DNA of 64,000 nt from Agarivorans aestuarii (GTDB lineage Bacteria; Pseudomonadota; Gammaproteobacteria; Enterobacterales; Celerinatantimonadaceae), in contig NZ_AP023033.1 of the NCBI RefSeq assembly GCF_019670125.1, positions 3,089,001 to 3,153,000 on the forward strand, written 5' to 3'. The notes below the pieces were generated by a model. The model was not told the origin of the DNA. It was given only the letters and a program-made list of their open reading frames with translations, and searched no databases. A program made the position numbers and the translations under genes. Below, in pieces: positions 53,136 to 63,442 of the stretch. Every line of letters starts with the position of its first letter. Within the stretch, counting starts at the first letter, position 1.

Positions 53136-53142
53136 ATCTCGC

Positions 53143-54186
53143 TTATGCTTCTTGATCTGCTGGAGCTTCAGCGGCAGGTTCTTGCTCTTCGAGCTCAACC
53201 TTGTTTAGAAGGTTATTACGAATAGTCATCTCAATTTCTTGAGCAACTTCCGGATGCTCTTTTAAGTAGGTAGAAGCGTTGGCTTTACCTTGGCCGATTT
53301 TACTGCCTTTATAAGAGAACCAAGCACCGGCTTTATCTACGAGTTTTTCTTTAACACCTAAATCAACTAGCTCACCGTAGCGGTTAAAGCCTTCACCATA
53401 CATAATCTGGAATTCAGCTTGCTTAAATGGCGCAGCAATTTTATTTTTAACCACTTTAACGCGAGTTTCGTTACCAACTACTTCATCGCCCGCTTTTACC
53501 GCACCGATGCGGCGAATATCAAGGCGTACAGATGCATAAAACTTAAGCGCATTACCACCGGAGGTAGTTTCTGGGTTACCAAACATTACACCAATCTTCA
53601 TGCGGATTTGGTTAATAAAGATACACATGCAGTTAGTTTGTTTTAGGGTACCCGTTAGCTTGCGTAAAGCTTGCGACATTAAACGTGCCTGCAAACCAAC
53701 ATGGCTATCGCCCATGTCACCTTCGATTTCTGCTTTTGGTGTTAATGCTGCTACCGAGTCAATTACGATCATATCTACAGCGCCAGAGCGCGCTAACATA
53801 TCAGTAATTTCTAGAGCTTGCTCACCAGTGTCAGGCTGAGACACTAATAAGTTATCTACATCTACACCCAGTTTTTTAGCGTAAATAGGGTCTAGGGCAT
53901 GCTCTGCATCCACAAAGGCACATACCTTGCCCACTTTCTGCGCTTGTGCAATCGCTTCAAGAGTAAGAGTGGTTTTACCAGAACTTTCAGGACCATAGAT
54001 TTCAATCACTCGACCCATTGGTAAGCCGCCAGCACCCAAGGCAATATCAATTGATAAAGAACCAGTAGAAATGGTTTCGATATCCATGGTACGGTTATCA
54101 CCAAGCTTCATGATTGAGCCTTTACCAAATTGCTTCTCAATTTGGCCTAGGGCCGCAGCTAATGCCTTTTGTTTGTTCTGATCCAT
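53143..54186 (-). CDS. recA: Recombinase RecA
   Basis: ATP-dependent strand-exchange protein and SOS coprotease. The 347 residues match the family. Walker A is GPESSGKT at 65-72; further signatures are [32 protein letters not shown] (split: [33 protein letters not shown]) with the loop-1 region, and the loop-2 region [26 protein letters not shown]. The acidic C-terminus ([13 protein letters not shown]) is typical. A LexA box sits in the promoter. A terminator and recX follow. Confidence 0.98.
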   Translation of the reverse strand: MDQNKQKALAAALGQIEKQFGKGSIMKLGDNRTMDIETISTGSLSIDIALGAGGLPMGRVIEIYGPESSGKTTLTLEAIAQAQKVGKVCAFVDAEHALDPIYAKKLGVDVDNLLVSQPDTGEQALEITDMLARSGAVDMIVIDSVAALTPKAEIEGDMGDSHVGLQARLMSQALRKLTGTLKQTNCMCIFINQIRMKIGVMFGNPETTSGGNALKFYASVRLDIRRIGAVKAGDEVVGNETRVKVVKNKIAAPFKQAEFQIMYGEGFNRYGELVDLGVKEKLVDKAGAWFSYKGSKIGQGKANASTYLKEHPEVAQEIEMTIRNNLLNKVELEEQEPAAEAPADQEA

Positions 54187-54227
54187 ATCGCCCTCGTTAG
54201 GTGCTTTTAACTATCTTGTTGACCAGT

Positions 54228-54255
54228 AGTATACTGGATGTTCATACAGTATCAA
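54228..54255 (-). promoter_or_regulatory. recA promoter
   Basis: On the minus strand TTGATA (54255-54250), a 16-base spacer and TATACT (54233-54228). The spacer is exactly the LexA box. This is the same arrangement as the E. coli recA promoter. Confidence 0.9.
54234..54249 (-). promoter_or_regulatory. LexA (SOS) box of recA
   Basis: On the minus strand CTGTATGAACATCCAG, a CTG-N10-CAG site one substitution per half from the E. coli recA operator. Filling the spacer between minus 35 and minus 10, it would block polymerase directly. Confidence 0.93.
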
Positions 54256-54355
54256 GTTTATTCCATAAAATTCCTAAAAGAGTTTTGCCTAATTTGCTGG
54301 CAGCTTTTATCCTTGCAGCTTCGTTTAACTAAATAGCAATTATTCGATTACGCCG

Positions 54356-56920
54356 ATGACTGAAACAAACCTAGAAAAACATACGCCGATGATGCGCCAA
54401 TACCTCAACCTAAAGGCGCAACACCCCGATATTTTACTGTTTTATCGAATGGGCGATTTCTATGAATTGTTTTACGATGACGCTAAACGCGCTTCAGAGT
54501 TAATGGATATTTCACTCACCAAACGTGGGCAATCCGCTGGCACACCTATTCCCATGGCGGGCATTCCTTATCATGCTGCTGAAAACTACCTATCACGATT
54601 AGTGCAGCTGGGTGAGTCGGTGGCTATTTGTGAACAGATAGGCGACCCTGCTACCAGCAAAGGTCCAGTTGAGCGTAAAGTTGTTAGGATTATTACCCCA
54701 GGCACGGTTAGTGATGAAGCACTACTAGAAGAAAAGCACGACAACCTATTGGTTAGCGTTGTGAACCAACAGCAGCAAATTGGTCTCGCTTATCTGGATA
54801 TTGCCAGTGGTCGCTTCGTTATCAATCAGTTTAATGGTGAAGATCAGCTACAAGCAGAATTGCAAAGATTAAACCCTGCCGAACTGCTCTACCCCGACGA
54901 TTTTGAATACTACTCAAGCCTGCAAAACTATAAGGGTTTACGCCGACGAGGTGAGTGGGAATTTGATTTAGCCACAGCAGAAAAAGTGCTAAACCAGCAG
55001 TTTGGTACTCGTCATCTAGATGGTTTTGGCGTAAGTGAATATCCACTCGCCTTATCGGCAGCGGGTTGCTTATTGCAATATGTACAGGATACACAACGCA
55101 CCGCATTGCCACATATCAATGCCATTATTATTGAAAGCCAAAGTCAGTTTATTCAGTTAGATGCTGCTAGTCGCAAGAACTTAGAACTTACTCGAAACTT
55201 ATCTGGCACTTACGACAATACACTTAGCACTATACTAGATCGTAGCGCAACAGCCATGGGCAGCCGCTTACTCAATCGCTGGATTCATCAACCGCTAAGT
55301 AATCAGCAAGAAGTTGTCGCTCGCCAAGATTGCATTGCTGAGATGCTAAGTTCAGACCTCTACCCACAGCTACAAAGCATTCTTAAATCCATTGGTGACA
55401 TTGAGCGTATTTTGGCGCGTTTAGCACTGCGCTCAGCTCGTCCCCGCGATTTAGCTCGCTTACGCAATGCCTTTGAGCAACTCCCAGAGCTACAAAGTTA
55501 CTTGCACAATAGTCAGGCCTTGGCACCCTTAGCTAAGACCATTGGAGAATTTCCAGATACACTGGGTTTGCTGCAAAGTGCCATAATCGATAATCCTCCA
55601 GTACTTATTCGCGATGGAGGGGTAATTGCTCCAGGCTACAATCAAGAACTCGATGAGTGGCGAAACTTAAGTGAAGGCGCAACTCAGTTTTTAAGAGATA
55701 TTGAGCAACGCGAACGAGAACAAACCGGTATCGCTAACCTCAAAATTGGCTATAACAAAGTACACGGTTTTTATATTGAAGTTAGCCGAGCACAAGCAGA
55801 GCAAGTTCCTGATCATTATATTCGCCGCCAAACTTTAAAGAATATGGAACGCTACATCATTGCCGAGCTGAAAGAACACGAAGAAAAAGTGCTTTCTAGC
55901 CAGGGTAAAGCGCTCGCTCTAGAGAAACAGCTATACGAACAACTTCTCGACCTGTTAATGCCTGCGCTAAGCAAAATGCAACAAAGCGCCCAAGCCGTTG
56001 CTCAGCTAGATGTTCTCGCTTGTCTGGCGGAAAGAGCCGAAAGCTTAAACTACTCTCGCCCAAGCTTTAGTAAAAGCTCGGGTATTAATATCCAAGGTGG
56101 CCGTCACCCAGTAGTCGAACAGGTACATGACACACCTTTTATCGCCAACCCAGTTCAGCTTAACAAACAACGACAGTTGTTGATTGTAACTGGCCCTAAC
56201 ATGGGGGGGAAGTCAACCTACATGCGCCAAACCGCGCTTATATGCTTAATGGCTTATATGGGCAGTTTTGTTCCAGCTGATGGCGCGGAACTAGGTCCGA
56301 TTGATAAGATCTTCACGCGTATTGGCGCGTCAGATGACCTGGCAAGTGGTCGTTCAACCTTTATGGTTGAGATGACTGAAACAGCAAATATTTTGCATAA
56401 CGCCACTGCCAATAGCCTAGTGCTAATGGATGAAATCGGCAGAGGAACAAGCACTTATGATGGCATGTCGCTGGCCTGGGCAGTAGCGCAAGCCCTTGCA
56501 AAACTTAAATCACAAACGCTATTTGCCACCCATTACTTTGAGTTAACCCAACTTCCAGAGCTATTGGAAGGGGTAGCCAATGTACATTTAGACGCGGTTG
56601 AACATCAGGACACCATCGCATTTATGCATCAAGTTCAAGATGGAGCAGCTAGTAAAAGCTATGGTTTGCAAGTGGCCGCTCTTGCCGGCATTCCAAAAAC
56701 AGTCATCAACCAAGCTAAACGAAAGCTCAAACAACTTGAAGCCACTGAGTCTACTGGTTCTAATGCGATAAATGGAGACTTAGCTGGTCAATTAAATATG
56801 GACTTAGGCGAGCCTGACCCTCATCCGGTTTTAATACAGCTCAATAAGCTAGATCCTAATGAATTATCGCCTAAAGCGGCTTTAGATTTTCTGTTCAAAC
56901 TTAAACAACAAAGCCAATAA
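54356..56920 (+). CDS. mutS: DNA mismatch repair protein MutS
   Basis: Recognises mismatches and small loops and starts methyl-directed repair with MutL. The 854 residues (E. coli 853) show the mismatch-reading Phe-x-Glu (Phe35, Glu37 in MGDFYELF), connector and lever/clamp domains, and a C-terminal ABC-type ATPase with Walker [10 protein letters not shown] (Gly613-Ser620), the [10 protein letters not shown] signature, Walker [17 protein letters not shown] and [11 protein letters not shown]. The tail contains the helix-turn-helix and ends [10 protein letters not shown]. It is divergent from recA and convergent with rpoS, as in E. coli where mutS and rpoS are near each other. Confidence 0.98.
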   Translation: MTETNLEKHTPMMRQYLNLKAQHPDILLFYRMGDFYELFYDDAKRASELMDISLTKRGQSAGTPIPMAGIPYHAAENYLSRLVQLGESVAICEQIGDPATSKGPVERKVVRIITPGTVSDEALLEEKHDNLLVSVVNQQQQIGLAYLDIASGRFVINQFNGEDQLQAELQRLNPAELLYPDDFEYYSSLQNYKGLRRRGEWEFDLATAEKVLNQQFGTRHLDGFGVSEYPLALSAAGCLLQYVQDTQRTALPHINAIIIESQSQFIQLDAASRKNLELTRNLSGTYDNTLSTILDRSATAMGSRLLNRWIHQPLSNQQEVVARQDCIAEMLSSDLYPQLQSILKSIGDIERILARLALRSARPRDLARLRNAFEQLPELQSYLHNSQALAPLAKTIGEFPDTLGLLQSAIIDNPPVLIRDGGVIAPGYNQELDEWRNLSEGATQFLRDIEQREREQTGIANLKIGYNKVHGFYIEVSRAQAEQVPDHYIRRQTLKNMERYIIAELKEHEEKVLSSQGKALALEKQLYEQLLDLLMPALSKMQQSAQAVAQLDVLACLAERAESLNYSRPSFSKSSGINIQGGRHPVVEQVHDTPFIANPVQLNKQRQLLIVTGPNMGGKSTYMRQTALICLMAYMGSFVPADGAELGPIDKIFTRIGASDDLASGRSTFMVEMTETANILHNATANSLVLMDEIGRGTSTYDGMSLAWAVAQALAKLKSQTLFATHYFELTQLPELLEGVANVHLDAVEHQDTIAFMHQVQDGAASKSYGLQVAALAGIPKTVINQAKRKLKQLEATESTGSNAINGDLAGQLNMDLGEPDPHPVLIQLNKLDPNELSPKAALDFLFKLKQQSQ

Positions 56921-56939
56921 GCCTTTAATTTAAATAACA

Positions 56940-56967
56940 AAAAAAGGAAGCCTAAGCTTCCTTTTTT
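56940..56967. terminator. Bidirectional terminator between mutS and rpoS
   Basis: AAAAAGGAAGC and GCTTCCTTTTTT form a stem around loop CTAA, with A and T tracts on both sides. It serves mutS (plus) and rpoS (minus, stop at 56989). Confidence 0.93.
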
Positions 56968-56988
56968 ACTATTTTGAGGATTGTTTTT

Positions 56989-57939
56989 CTACACTTTAAA
57001 TAGCGAGTCTATCGATAAGTTTTGTAGAGAAAGAATATCCCGTAAACGACGCAGTGCTTCGACTTGAATTTGTCTTACTCGTTCCCGCGTTAAACCAATT
57101 TCTCTACCAACATCTTCCAAGGTAGAGGCTTCGTAACCTAACAATCCAAAACGGCGTGCTAACACTTCGCGCTGTTTACTGTTGAGTTCGCCTAACCAAC
57201 CAACAATGCTATTTTTCATATCATCATCTTGGGTTTTATGCTCTGGACCGTGATCGTTTTCGTCAGAAATGATATCAAGCAAAGCCTTATCGTTATCACC
57301 GCCGATAGGGGTATCAACTGAGCTGATACGCTCGTTTAAACGCAGCATTTTGGTTACGTCTTCAACTGGGCGGTCTAAGGTTTCGGCAATTTCTTCAGCG
57401 GTAGGTTCATGGTCTAAACGATGCGCTAGTTCACGAGCGGTACGTAAATACACGTTGAGTTCTTTAACCACATGAATAGGTAAACGAATAGTTCGTGTTT
57501 GATTCATAATCGCACGTTCAATGGTTTGACGAATCCACCAAGTCGCATAGGTTGAGAAGCGGAAACCGCGTTCTGGGTCAAACTTTTCCACAGCACGAAT
57601 CAACCCGAGGTTCCCTTCCTCGATTAAATCTAACAGTGCTAAACCTCGATTATTATAGCGGCGAGCGATTTTCACTACTAAGCGAAGGTTACTTTCAATC
57701 ATTCGTTTACGCGCAGCTTCATCACCTCTTAAGGCACGCCGAGCGTATAGAACTTCTTCTTCTGCGGTGAGTAGTGGAGAGAAACCAATTTCACCAAGAT
57801 AGAGCTGAGTAGCATCTAAACTCTTGGACACATCGGCTTGCATGATGTCATCTTTGTCTGATTTTTTGCTAACAGATTGATTCTTAGAACCTTCTGTTGA
57901 AACGCTTTTAAGTTTTACAGCAGTTTTTACTTGGGTCAT
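56989..57939 (-). CDS. rpoS: RNA polymerase sigma factor RpoS
   Basis: Stationary-phase and general stress sigma factor. The 316 residues contain region 1.2 ([21 protein letters not shown]), region 2 ([57 protein letters not shown]; quoted parts of longer runs), region 3 and region 4 ([29 protein letters not shown]). The N-terminal 45 residues are longer and more charged than core E. coli sequence. GGGAGG precedes the ATG. The gene follows nlpD, whose interior carries the main rpoS promoter in E. coli. Crl, its assembly factor, is encoded at 2.5 kb. Confidence 0.97.
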   Translation of the reverse strand: MTQVKTAVKLKSVSTEGSKNQSVSKKSDKDDIMQADVSKSLDATQLYLGEIGFSPLLTAEEEVLYARRALRGDEAARKRMIESNLRLVVKIARRYNNRGLALLDLIEEGNLGLIRAVEKFDPERGFRFSTYATWWIRQTIERAIMNQTRTIRLPIHVVKELNVYLRTARELAHRLDHEPTAEEIAETLDRPVEDVTKMLRLNERISSVDTPIGGDNDKALLDIISDENDHGPEHKTQDDDMKNSIVGWLGELNSKQREVLARRFGLLGYEASTLEDVGREIGLTRERVRQIQVEALRRLRDILSLQNLSIDSLFKV

Positions 57940-57994
57940 AGCATAACCTCCCTGAACAAGACCTGATTGCGATTATTGTTATGTGCAATCTAGG

Positions 57995-58798
57995 CTAGAG
58001 TGCCGGTAGATACTTAGCTGGATCTACTGACTTTCCTTTGAAACGGATCTCAAAATGTAATCGCGTATCGGTTGTTCCTGTATCGCCCATATCGGCGATA
58101 TGTTGCCCTACTACTACTTGCTGTTTTTCTTTTACACGTAAACGACTGTTGTGTGCGTAAGCACTTAAATAATCGTCGTTGTGTTTTATTATTATTAGTT
58201 TTCCGTAACCTCTTAATGCGCTGCCCGCATACACCACTCGACCCGGTGCTGAAGCTACTATTTTCTGGCCTTGTTTACCACGAATATCTAGGCCTTTATT
58301 ACCGTTCTCTTTGTTAGAGAACCCCTTGATAACATTGCCTTTTGTTGGCCAAATCCAGCCTTTAACAGGGCCAGTTTTAGCTTTCGCAGTAACTTTCGGC
58401 GAGTTTTTAGCGTATGCCTTTGTTGACGTCGGTTCAAGTTCTTTTGACGATTTATTAACATCTTTAACTTGCGACTTCACAGTTTTATGCTTATTAGTTT
58501 TGGCATTACCGGACTTAACACCGCTACCTTTCAGTTTGATGGTTTGTCCAACATAAATTGTGTAAGGAGCCGGAATATTATTTCTTTTTGCCAATTGTTC
58601 GGGGTCTATCCCAGCTCGCCAAGCAATAGAGTAAAGAGTCTCGCCTTTTTTCACTTTATAGCTAGAACTGTTTAGTACCCCACGCGTCTCTGCGTTGTAG
58701 GTTCCTGCATTGGTAACTGGTGCAGGGCCTCCCTCTCGACTACAAGCTTGTAGTAAGCATAAGAGCAATAAAAAACCTAAATAACGCAGGTAATTCAT
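57995..58798 (-). CDS. nlpD: Murein hydrolase activator NlpD (LysM / degenerate LytM lipoprotein)
   Basis: Outer-membrane lipoprotein that activates the amidase AmiC at the division site. The 267 residues start with a lipoprotein signal (LLLCLLQACS, Cys19), a LysM peptidoglycan-binding motif (about 47-90; YKVKKGETLYSIAWRAG), a Lys/Ser/Thr-rich linker, and a C-terminal M23/LytM domain (about 150-265). In that domain the metal-binding residues of active peptidases are missing (NKGLDIRG in place of an H-x-x-x-D site and TRLHFEIR in place of H-x-H), as in E. coli NlpD, so it is a regulator and not an enzyme. It lies 55 bases before rpoS. Confidence 0.96.
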   Translation of the reverse strand: MNYLRYLGFLLLLCLLQACSREGGPAPVTNAGTYNAETRGVLNSSSYKVKKGETLYSIAWRAGIDPEQLAKRNNIPAPYTIYVGQTIKLKGSGVKSGNAKTNKHKTVKSQVKDVNKSSKELEPTSTKAYAKNSPKVTAKAKTGPVKGWIWPTKGNVIKGFSNKENGNKGLDIRGKQGQKIVASAPGRVVYAGSALRGYGKLIIIKHNDDYLSAYAHNSRLRVKEKQQVVVGQHIADMGDTGTTDTRLHFEIRFKGKSVDPAKYLPAL

Positions 58799-58802
58799 TT
58801 AT

Positions 58803-59381
58803 TTAGCGAAGCAATAAGTACGCAACCACTGCCAAAGCCACTACCAACCAGCCCAAAATTTCTACATATTTACGAAGTTGTGCTTCCATTTTCTCCCCGC
58901 CCCACATCATCAAGCCAGCAACCAAGTAGAAGCGCATACCACGGCCAACCAAGGAAATAAGCAAAAATGGAATAAATGCCATATTTAAAATACCGGCTGT
59001 GAGGGTGAAGACTTTATAAGGCACAGGGGTAAAGCTAGCGACAAAGATGACCAATACTCCCCATTTCTCAAACCACTCAAAAGCCACATCCATTTTATGC
59101 TGATAGCCCACGGATTTAATAAATGGCTCTACCAGAGGCTCATAAAAAAACTGACCTAAGGCGTAACCTAAGGCCGCTCCTAAAACAGAAAAAATAGTTG
59201 CTAACATAGCAAAGCGTAGAGCTTTGTTGGGACGAGAAAGCGCCATTGGCGCGAGCATAACGTCTACCGGAATAGGCCAAAAGATAGATTCTATAAAACT
59301 CATCCCTGAAAGATAACGTACAGCGTGGCGGTGCTCAGACCACGTCATCACTCTATCGTATAAGGCACTAAATATTTTCAC
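58803..59381 (-). CDS. DedA/VTT-family inner-membrane protein (YqaA-like)
   Basis: A 192-residue membrane protein of the SNARE-associated/VTT family, whose members move lipids or undecaprenyl phosphate across the membrane. Features are [21 protein letters not shown] near the start, a re-entrant region with [16 protein letters not shown], and the conserved [19 protein letters not shown] with its basic and Pro residues, then [17 protein letters not shown]. It overlaps the end of pcm by four bases and is followed four bases later by nlpD, so all are cotranscribed. Genes of this kind sit between pcm and nlpD in several marine gammaproteobacteria. The transported substrate is not known. Confidence 0.88.
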   Translation of the reverse strand: MKIFSALYDRVMTWSEHRHAVRYLSGMSFIESIFWPIPVDVMLAPMALSRPNKALRFAMLATIFSVLGAALGYALGQFFYEPLVEPFIKSVGYQHKMDVAFEWFEKWGVLVIFVASFTPVPYKVFTLTAGILNMAFIPFLLISLVGRGMRFYLVAGLMMWGGEKMEAQLRKYVEILGWLVVALAVVAYLLLR

Positions 59382-60019
59382 GCTAATTCACCATTAATTA
59401 AAGGAACAAAACGAACGGGTTCAAGATTATGCTGGGTAAAACCTTGGGGGTGTTTTTCTATCAAGATTAGAGCCTGTTGTTGCTGTTGCTCTCCGACAGG
59501 AATAATCATTCTGCCGCCAACGCTAAGCTGCCCGACCAAAGCCTGAGGAATAGCGGCGGCAGCTGCGGTAACAATAATGGCATCAAACGGCCCTTTGCTT
59601 GCCCAACCTTGCCAACCATCGCCATGTTTTGTTGCAACATTATGTAAGTCGAGCATCTTTAAACGACGCTTGGCTTGAAATTGCAAAGTTTTAATTCGCT
59701 CAACAGAGTAAACTTGGTCCACCAAAGAGGCCAAAACTGCTGTTTGGTAGCCTGAACCAGTACCAATTTCGAGAACTTTTTTCGGCTTAGTTTGTAGTAA
59801 AATTTCGGTCATTTTTGCCACAATATAAGGCTGAGATAAAGTTTGCCCTTGGCCAATTGGCAAAGCGGTATTATCCCAAGCTTGATGTGCAAGCGCTTCG
59901 TCAATGAAATACTGTCTCGGTAATTTCGCGATAGCATTCAGAACGGCTTGGTTTTGTATACCGTGTTGACGCAGTTGATTCACCAATTTCACACTATTTG
60001 GGCTTTCGCCAAATTGCAT
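59378..60019 (-). CDS. pcm: Protein-L-isoaspartate O-methyltransferase
   Basis: Repairs proteins by methylating isoaspartyl residues with S-adenosylmethionine. From the ATG at 60019 it has 213 residues (E. coli 208). Typical segments are [36 protein letters not shown] (quoted in part: [27 protein letters not shown]), the SAM-binding motif [16 protein letters not shown] and the C-terminal GGRMIIPVG. The start overlaps the surE stop (TAATG) and has GGGAGG upstream; a much longer upstream frame lies entirely within surE and is a shadow. surE-pcm pairing is conserved. Confidence 0.96.
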   Translation of the reverse strand: MQFGESPNSVKLVNQLRQHGIQNQAVLNAIAKLPRQYFIDEALAHQAWDNTALPIGQGQTLSQPYIVAKMTEILLQTKPKKVLEIGTGSGYQTAVLASLVDQVYSVERIKTLQFQAKRRLKMLDLHNVATKHGDGWQGWASKGPFDAIIVTAAAAAIPQALVGQLSVGGRMIIPVGEQQQQQALILIEKHPQGFTQHNLEPVRFVPLINGELA

Positions 60020-60774
60020 TACCTTGCCTCCCAATCCTTGATCCATGTGTCTAGTTTGCCAATAAAGCTGTGGGCTGTCATATCTATTGTTAAAGGTGTT
60101 ATTGATACATAGCCCTGAGCAACTGCGTGAAAGTCGGTGCCTTCTCCTGCATCTTGCTTTTCTCCAGGTGGACCAAGCCAATAAATGTCGTGGCCACGTG
60201 GATCTTGTTGTTTAACCATCACTTCTGCACGATGCCGGCTGCCAGCCCGAGTTACCTTTACGCCCTTAATCTGCTCCATTGGCAAATCAGGAACGTTCAC
60301 ATTAAGAATTTGATTACTCGGTAAGGCATGCTCGCGCAGTTGCTTAATCAACTTTAAAGTTACTTCTGCAGCGGTTTGATAGTGCTTCCCTTCACTGCCT
60401 ACTAACGATACAGCAATTGCAGGTAAACCCAAGTTTCTTCCTTCCATTGCTGCAGCAACGGTACCAGAATATAGTACGTCATCACCAAGGTTGGCACCTG
60501 CGTTAATACCCGCCACCACGAGTTCTGGTAGCTCATCCACTAACTCGTTAATCGCTAGATGCACGCAGTCTGTGGGCGTCCCCTTAACAGAGATAGTTTG
60601 TTCATCTAAGTGCACAATGCGTAAGGGGTTTTCTAGAGTTAAAGAGTTGCTGGCACCGCTACAATTGCGGTCTGGGGCAACCGTTAACACCGGCGCTAGT
60701 TGCTTTAAACACTGTGCTAAACACTGAATGCCAGGTGCATGAATACCATCATCATTACTCACTAATATGGTCAT
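60019..60774 (-). CDS. surE: 5'/3'-nucleotidase SurE
   Basis: Metal-dependent phosphatase acting on nucleoside monophosphates, survival factor in stationary phase. From the ATG at 60774 it has 251 residues (E. coli 253). The metal site is in [13 protein letters not shown] (Asp-Asp pair), with further ligands in [11 protein letters not shown] and [25 protein letters not shown] (quoted in part: [22 protein letters not shown]). A GTG nine bases upstream lacks a ribosome site, whereas the chosen ATG has AAGGTGAAGG. The start overlaps the end of truD by 20 bases and its stop overlaps pcm by one base, a tightly packed operon. Confidence 0.96.
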   Translation of the reverse strand: MTILVSNDDGIHAPGIQCLAQCLKQLAPVLTVAPDRNCSGASNSLTLENPLRIVHLDEQTISVKGTPTDCVHLAINELVDELPELVVAGINAGANLGDDVLYSGTVAAAMEGRNLGLPAIAVSLVGSEGKHYQTAAEVTLKLIKQLREHALPSNQILNVNVPDLPMEQIKGVKVTRAGSRHRAEVMVKQQDPRGHDIYWLGPPGEKQDAGEGTDFHAVAQGYVSITPLTIDMTAHSFIGKLDTWIKDWEAR

Positions 60775-61810
60775 GACCTTCACCTTGACAGTTTACAATT
60801 TCACGCAAAATACTGGTGGCATAGTTACCAGCACTCAGATAAAAGCTCAGCACAAGATCATTCCCATCCGCCTTGGCACTAAACTGCTGGGGTTTAAGCG
60901 CTAAAGCTCTACGTTCCATCTTTAAGCCTGCTTCACTTAAGCCTGAAATTATCTCTGGGGAAGTCCCAAGAACACTAGTCTCAAATTTTAAAGCATCACC
61001 TAAGCTAGCTAGCTCGCCCTTGCCCACCATTGGCGCAGAAAGCTCAATCTCACCTTGTTGAAAACGCGCTAAGATATCGGCATCCACTTGTTCAGCAACA
61101 AAGTATGCATTGCTGCTAGCAAACTTCATCACATCGCCAGTTAAGACCTCTGAGAAATGTTGCTGAGCAATACGTTCACTCACTGCGCGGTTAAACACCA
61201 AACTACGCGCAGCAGAAAGGTAGATACTGCGTTTATCTCGATTCTTTACTCGCTGACCAGTAAACATCGCTAAGGCGCTGTCAATATTACTGGCGCCTCG
61301 TCCAAAACGCTGGGCCCCAAAATAGTTTGGTACCCCAGCTTGGGCGACTGACTCGGCGCGCGCGATGGCATCTTGCATGTCTGAAACGTCACGCAGACGG
61401 ATCCGAAAATTATTTCCTGATAGCGCGCCGCGTTTTAATTTTCGATTGTGGCGTTTAATAGCGAGAACTTTAACACCCTCGCCCAACTGCTCTGGCAGCT
61501 CTATATTGGGTTTACCTGGCAATTGAATACTAAACCACTGAGTGGTTACTGCATGCCTGTCTTTTAAGCCCGCGTAGCTAATCACCTTAGGGCTTACTTG
61601 GCAGGCTTCGGCCAACATTTTAACCACCCATGAGGTATTTTCACCGGTTTTTTCTACCTTCACCATCATGTGCTCGCCGTCGCCACTAAACTCAAAGGGC
61701 AATACTTCGTCCACACAAAAGTCATCAGCTTGCTGTTTCAGTATTCCACTGCTCTGCGGTTTACCATGTAAGTAATTGAGCTGGTTGATCTCTTGTAAAT
61801 AGTTGCTCAC
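60755..61810 (-). CDS. truD: tRNA pseudouridine(13) synthase TruD
   Basis: Makes pseudouridine at position 13 of tRNA-Glu. The 351 residues (E. coli 349) carry the family motif [14 protein letters not shown] with the catalytic Asp, [13 protein letters not shown]-type substrate segment ([12 protein letters not shown]) and the TRUD insertion domain. The start is GTG, directly after the ispF stop codon, with GGAG nine bases before it. It overlaps surE downstream. Order ispD-ispF-truD-surE-pcm is the widespread gammaproteobacterial one. Confidence 0.95.
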   Translation of the reverse strand: MSNYLQEINQLNYLHGKPQSSGILKQQADDFCVDEVLPFEFSGDGEHMMVKVEKTGENTSWVVKMLAEACQVSPKVISYAGLKDRHAVTTQWFSIQLPGKPNIELPEQLGEGVKVLAIKRHNRKLKRGALSGNNFRIRLRDVSDMQDAIARAESVAQAGVPNYFGAQRFGRGASNIDSALAMFTGQRVKNRDKRSIYLSAARSLVFNRAVSERIAQQHFSEVLTGDVMKFASSNAYFVAEQVDADILARFQQGEIELSAPMVGKGELASLGDALKFETSVLGTSPEIISGLSEAGLKMERRALALKPQQFSAKADGNDLVLSFYLSAGNYATSILREIVNCQGEGHDHISE

Positions 61811-62290
61811 CTAGCATTTCTCCAATAACACAACTGCATGGCTAGAAATGCCTTCTTTACGCCCTTCAAAGCCGAGCTTTTCAGTTGTTGTGGCTTTTAC
61901 ATTAATCTGGCTTACATCGGCTTGTAAATCTTCTGCAATATTTAGCCGCATGGCTTCTATGTGCGGCGCCATCTTAGGTGCTTGGGCCACAATGGTTAAA
62001 TCAAGATTTGCCAGTTTAAAGCCACGTTCAAATATCTGCGCAACCACTTGGCGTAATAAGATTCGCGAGTCGATGCCGGCATATGCCTGATCATTGTCGG
62101 GAAAATGGTGACCGATATCGCCTAAGGCTAGTGCGCCCAACAAAGCGTCACATAAAGCATGAAGGGCAACATCGCCATCAGAGTGAGCAACAAACCCTTG
62201 CTCATAAGGAATGGCAACTCCAGCAACCATTAATGGGCCATCTCCACCAAACTTGTGAACGTCAAAACCGTGGCCAATGCGAATACTCAC
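61811..62290 (-). CDS. ispF: 2-C-methyl-D-erythritol 2,4-cyclodiphosphate synthase
   Basis: MEP-pathway enzyme forming MEcPP from CDP-methylerythritol phosphate, trimeric with zinc. The 159 residues show [12 protein letters not shown] with the Asp and His zinc ligands, [22 protein letters not shown] (quoted in part: [12 protein letters not shown]) and the C-terminal [22 protein letters not shown] region. The start is GTG immediately after the ispD stop, with AGAGGA upstream, so translation is coupled to ispD. Confidence 0.97.
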   Translation of the reverse strand: MSIRIGHGFDVHKFGGDGPLMVAGVAIPYEQGFVAHSDGDVALHALCDALLGALALGDIGHHFPDNDQAYAGIDSRILLRQVVAQIFERGFKLANLDLTIVAQAPKMAPHIEAMRLNIAEDLQADVSQINVKATTTEKLGFEGRKEGISSHAVVLLEKC

Positions 62291-62995
62291 TTATAAATCC
62301 TCTTCAGTCTGTTGCTGGCTGATAAACCATTTTGCTAAGGCCAAATCTTCTGGGCAAGTCACTTTAATGTTATCGCTACGCCCTGTCACTAAGCTCACCG
62401 GGCAGTTCGCCCACTCCATAGCAGACGCTTCATCGGTAATCACAGCGCCAGTTAACAAGGCATTTTGTATATTGTCTTTAAGCTGCTTAACCTTAAACAT
62501 TTGCGGGGTTAATGCATGCCAAAGCTGTTCTCTCGACACCGTTTGGGCAATTTTGCCATCTGCCCCGCGTTTCATCGTATCGCGAACTTGAGTGGCTAAA
62601 ATACCACCATATTGCTGTAGCTCTACGGCGCTAATTAATTTGCTAATGTCACTTTGGGTAATACAAGGCCTAGCCGCATCATGCACTAAAACCCATTCAT
62701 CTTGCTTAGCCGCCTTGAGCCCAGCTAACACAGAGTCAGCCCGTTCATCGCCACCAATCACTGTATTAATGCGTACGTCTTTGGCTAAGGGTAATTGGTT
62801 AAACCAAGTGTCGTTGGGGTGCAATACAATGATTAAGTTTTTAATAGCAGGGTGGGATAAAAAGACCTTGGCGGTAGTTTCTAAAATGGTCTGCTCACCT
62901 AAACGCAAATATTGTTTAGGAAGAGAGGCTTGCATACGACTACCAATACCTGCGGCAGGTAACAGCGCAGTATATTGCTTACATTCAGGTTTCAT
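62291..62995 (-). CDS. ispD: 2-C-methyl-D-erythritol 4-phosphate cytidylyltransferase
   Basis: MEP-pathway enzyme that attaches CMP to methylerythritol phosphate. The 234 residues (E. coli 236) open with the nucleotidyltransferase motif LLPAAGIGSRMQASLPKQYL, followed by GGDERADSVLAGL, VLVHDAARPCI and the C-terminal DEASAMEWANCPVSLVTG and NIKVTCPEDLALA. It follows ftsB by 23 bases and is coupled to ispF, as in many gammaproteobacteria. Confidence 0.97.
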   Translation of the reverse strand: MKPECKQYTALLPAAGIGSRMQASLPKQYLRLGEQTILETTAKVFLSHPAIKNLIIVLHPNDTWFNQLPLAKDVRINTVIGGDERADSVLAGLKAAKQDEWVLVHDAARPCITQSDISKLISAVELQQYGGILATQVRDTMKRGADGKIAQTVSREQLWHALTPQMFKVKQLKDNIQNALLTGAVITDEASAMEWANCPVSLVTGRSDNIKVTCPEDLALAKWFISQQQTEEDL

Positions 62996-63018
62996 GAAAT
63001 GTTGATACTCGGAGCCAC

Positions 63019-63306
63019 TTATTGTTCTATTTCGGAGGACGGAATTATGCGATAAAAGGTTTCACCCTGCTTAATCATGCCAAGTTCATTACGCGCATGC
63101 TCTTCTACCGCGTCTAAACCGCTGCGTAGATCAGCAATTTCGGCAACCAACACCGAGTTTCTCTGCGCTAATTCTTGATTTGCTAAGTCATGCTTGGTGA
63201 CCTCTTCACGCAGCGCGAAATAGTCATTAAGCGAGTTTTTGCCAAACCACAGTTGATACTGCAACAGCAAAACAATCAATATCAGTAAAATCTTAAACGA
63301 ACGCAT
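63019..63306 (-). CDS. ftsB: Cell division protein FtsB
   Basis: Bitopic inner-membrane protein of the FtsQLB complex of the divisome. The 95 residues have a short cytoplasmic start, one transmembrane helix (about 4-20, FKILLILIVLLLQYQLWFG), a leucine-zipper-like coiled coil (about 28-70) and the conserved GMIKQGETFYRII near the end. GGAGG precedes the ATG. It lies between eno and ispD, its standard position. Confidence 0.95.
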   Translation of the reverse strand: MRSFKILLILIVLLLQYQLWFGKNSLNDYFALREEVTKHDLANQELAQRNSVLVAEIADLRSGLDAVEEHARNELGMIKQGETFYRIIPSSEIEQ

Positions 63307-63388
63307 GGTTCCTCCCTAACAGAGATAATCCCATAAAGCCGTTTGTTACTCCATAAGTAGCGTGTTATTTATCTAAATCCTAGGCAAA

Positions 63389-63416
63389 AAAAATCCCCGC
63401 TAGTGCGAGGATTTTT
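63389..63416 (-). terminator. Terminator of eno
   Basis: On the minus strand AAAATCCTCGC-ACTA-GCGGGGATTTT (one T-G pair) is followed by TTTTGCC. It lies about 27 bases after the eno stop and separates it from ftsB. Confidence 0.9.
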
Positions 63417-63442
63417 AAAGCTATCGGCTTAATTCAAAAGAA

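Noticed and set aside
59378-60181. Longer form of pcm starting inside surE
   Set aside because: The extra N-terminal 54 residues are surE read out of frame; the ATG at 60019 with its own ribosome site matches the family.
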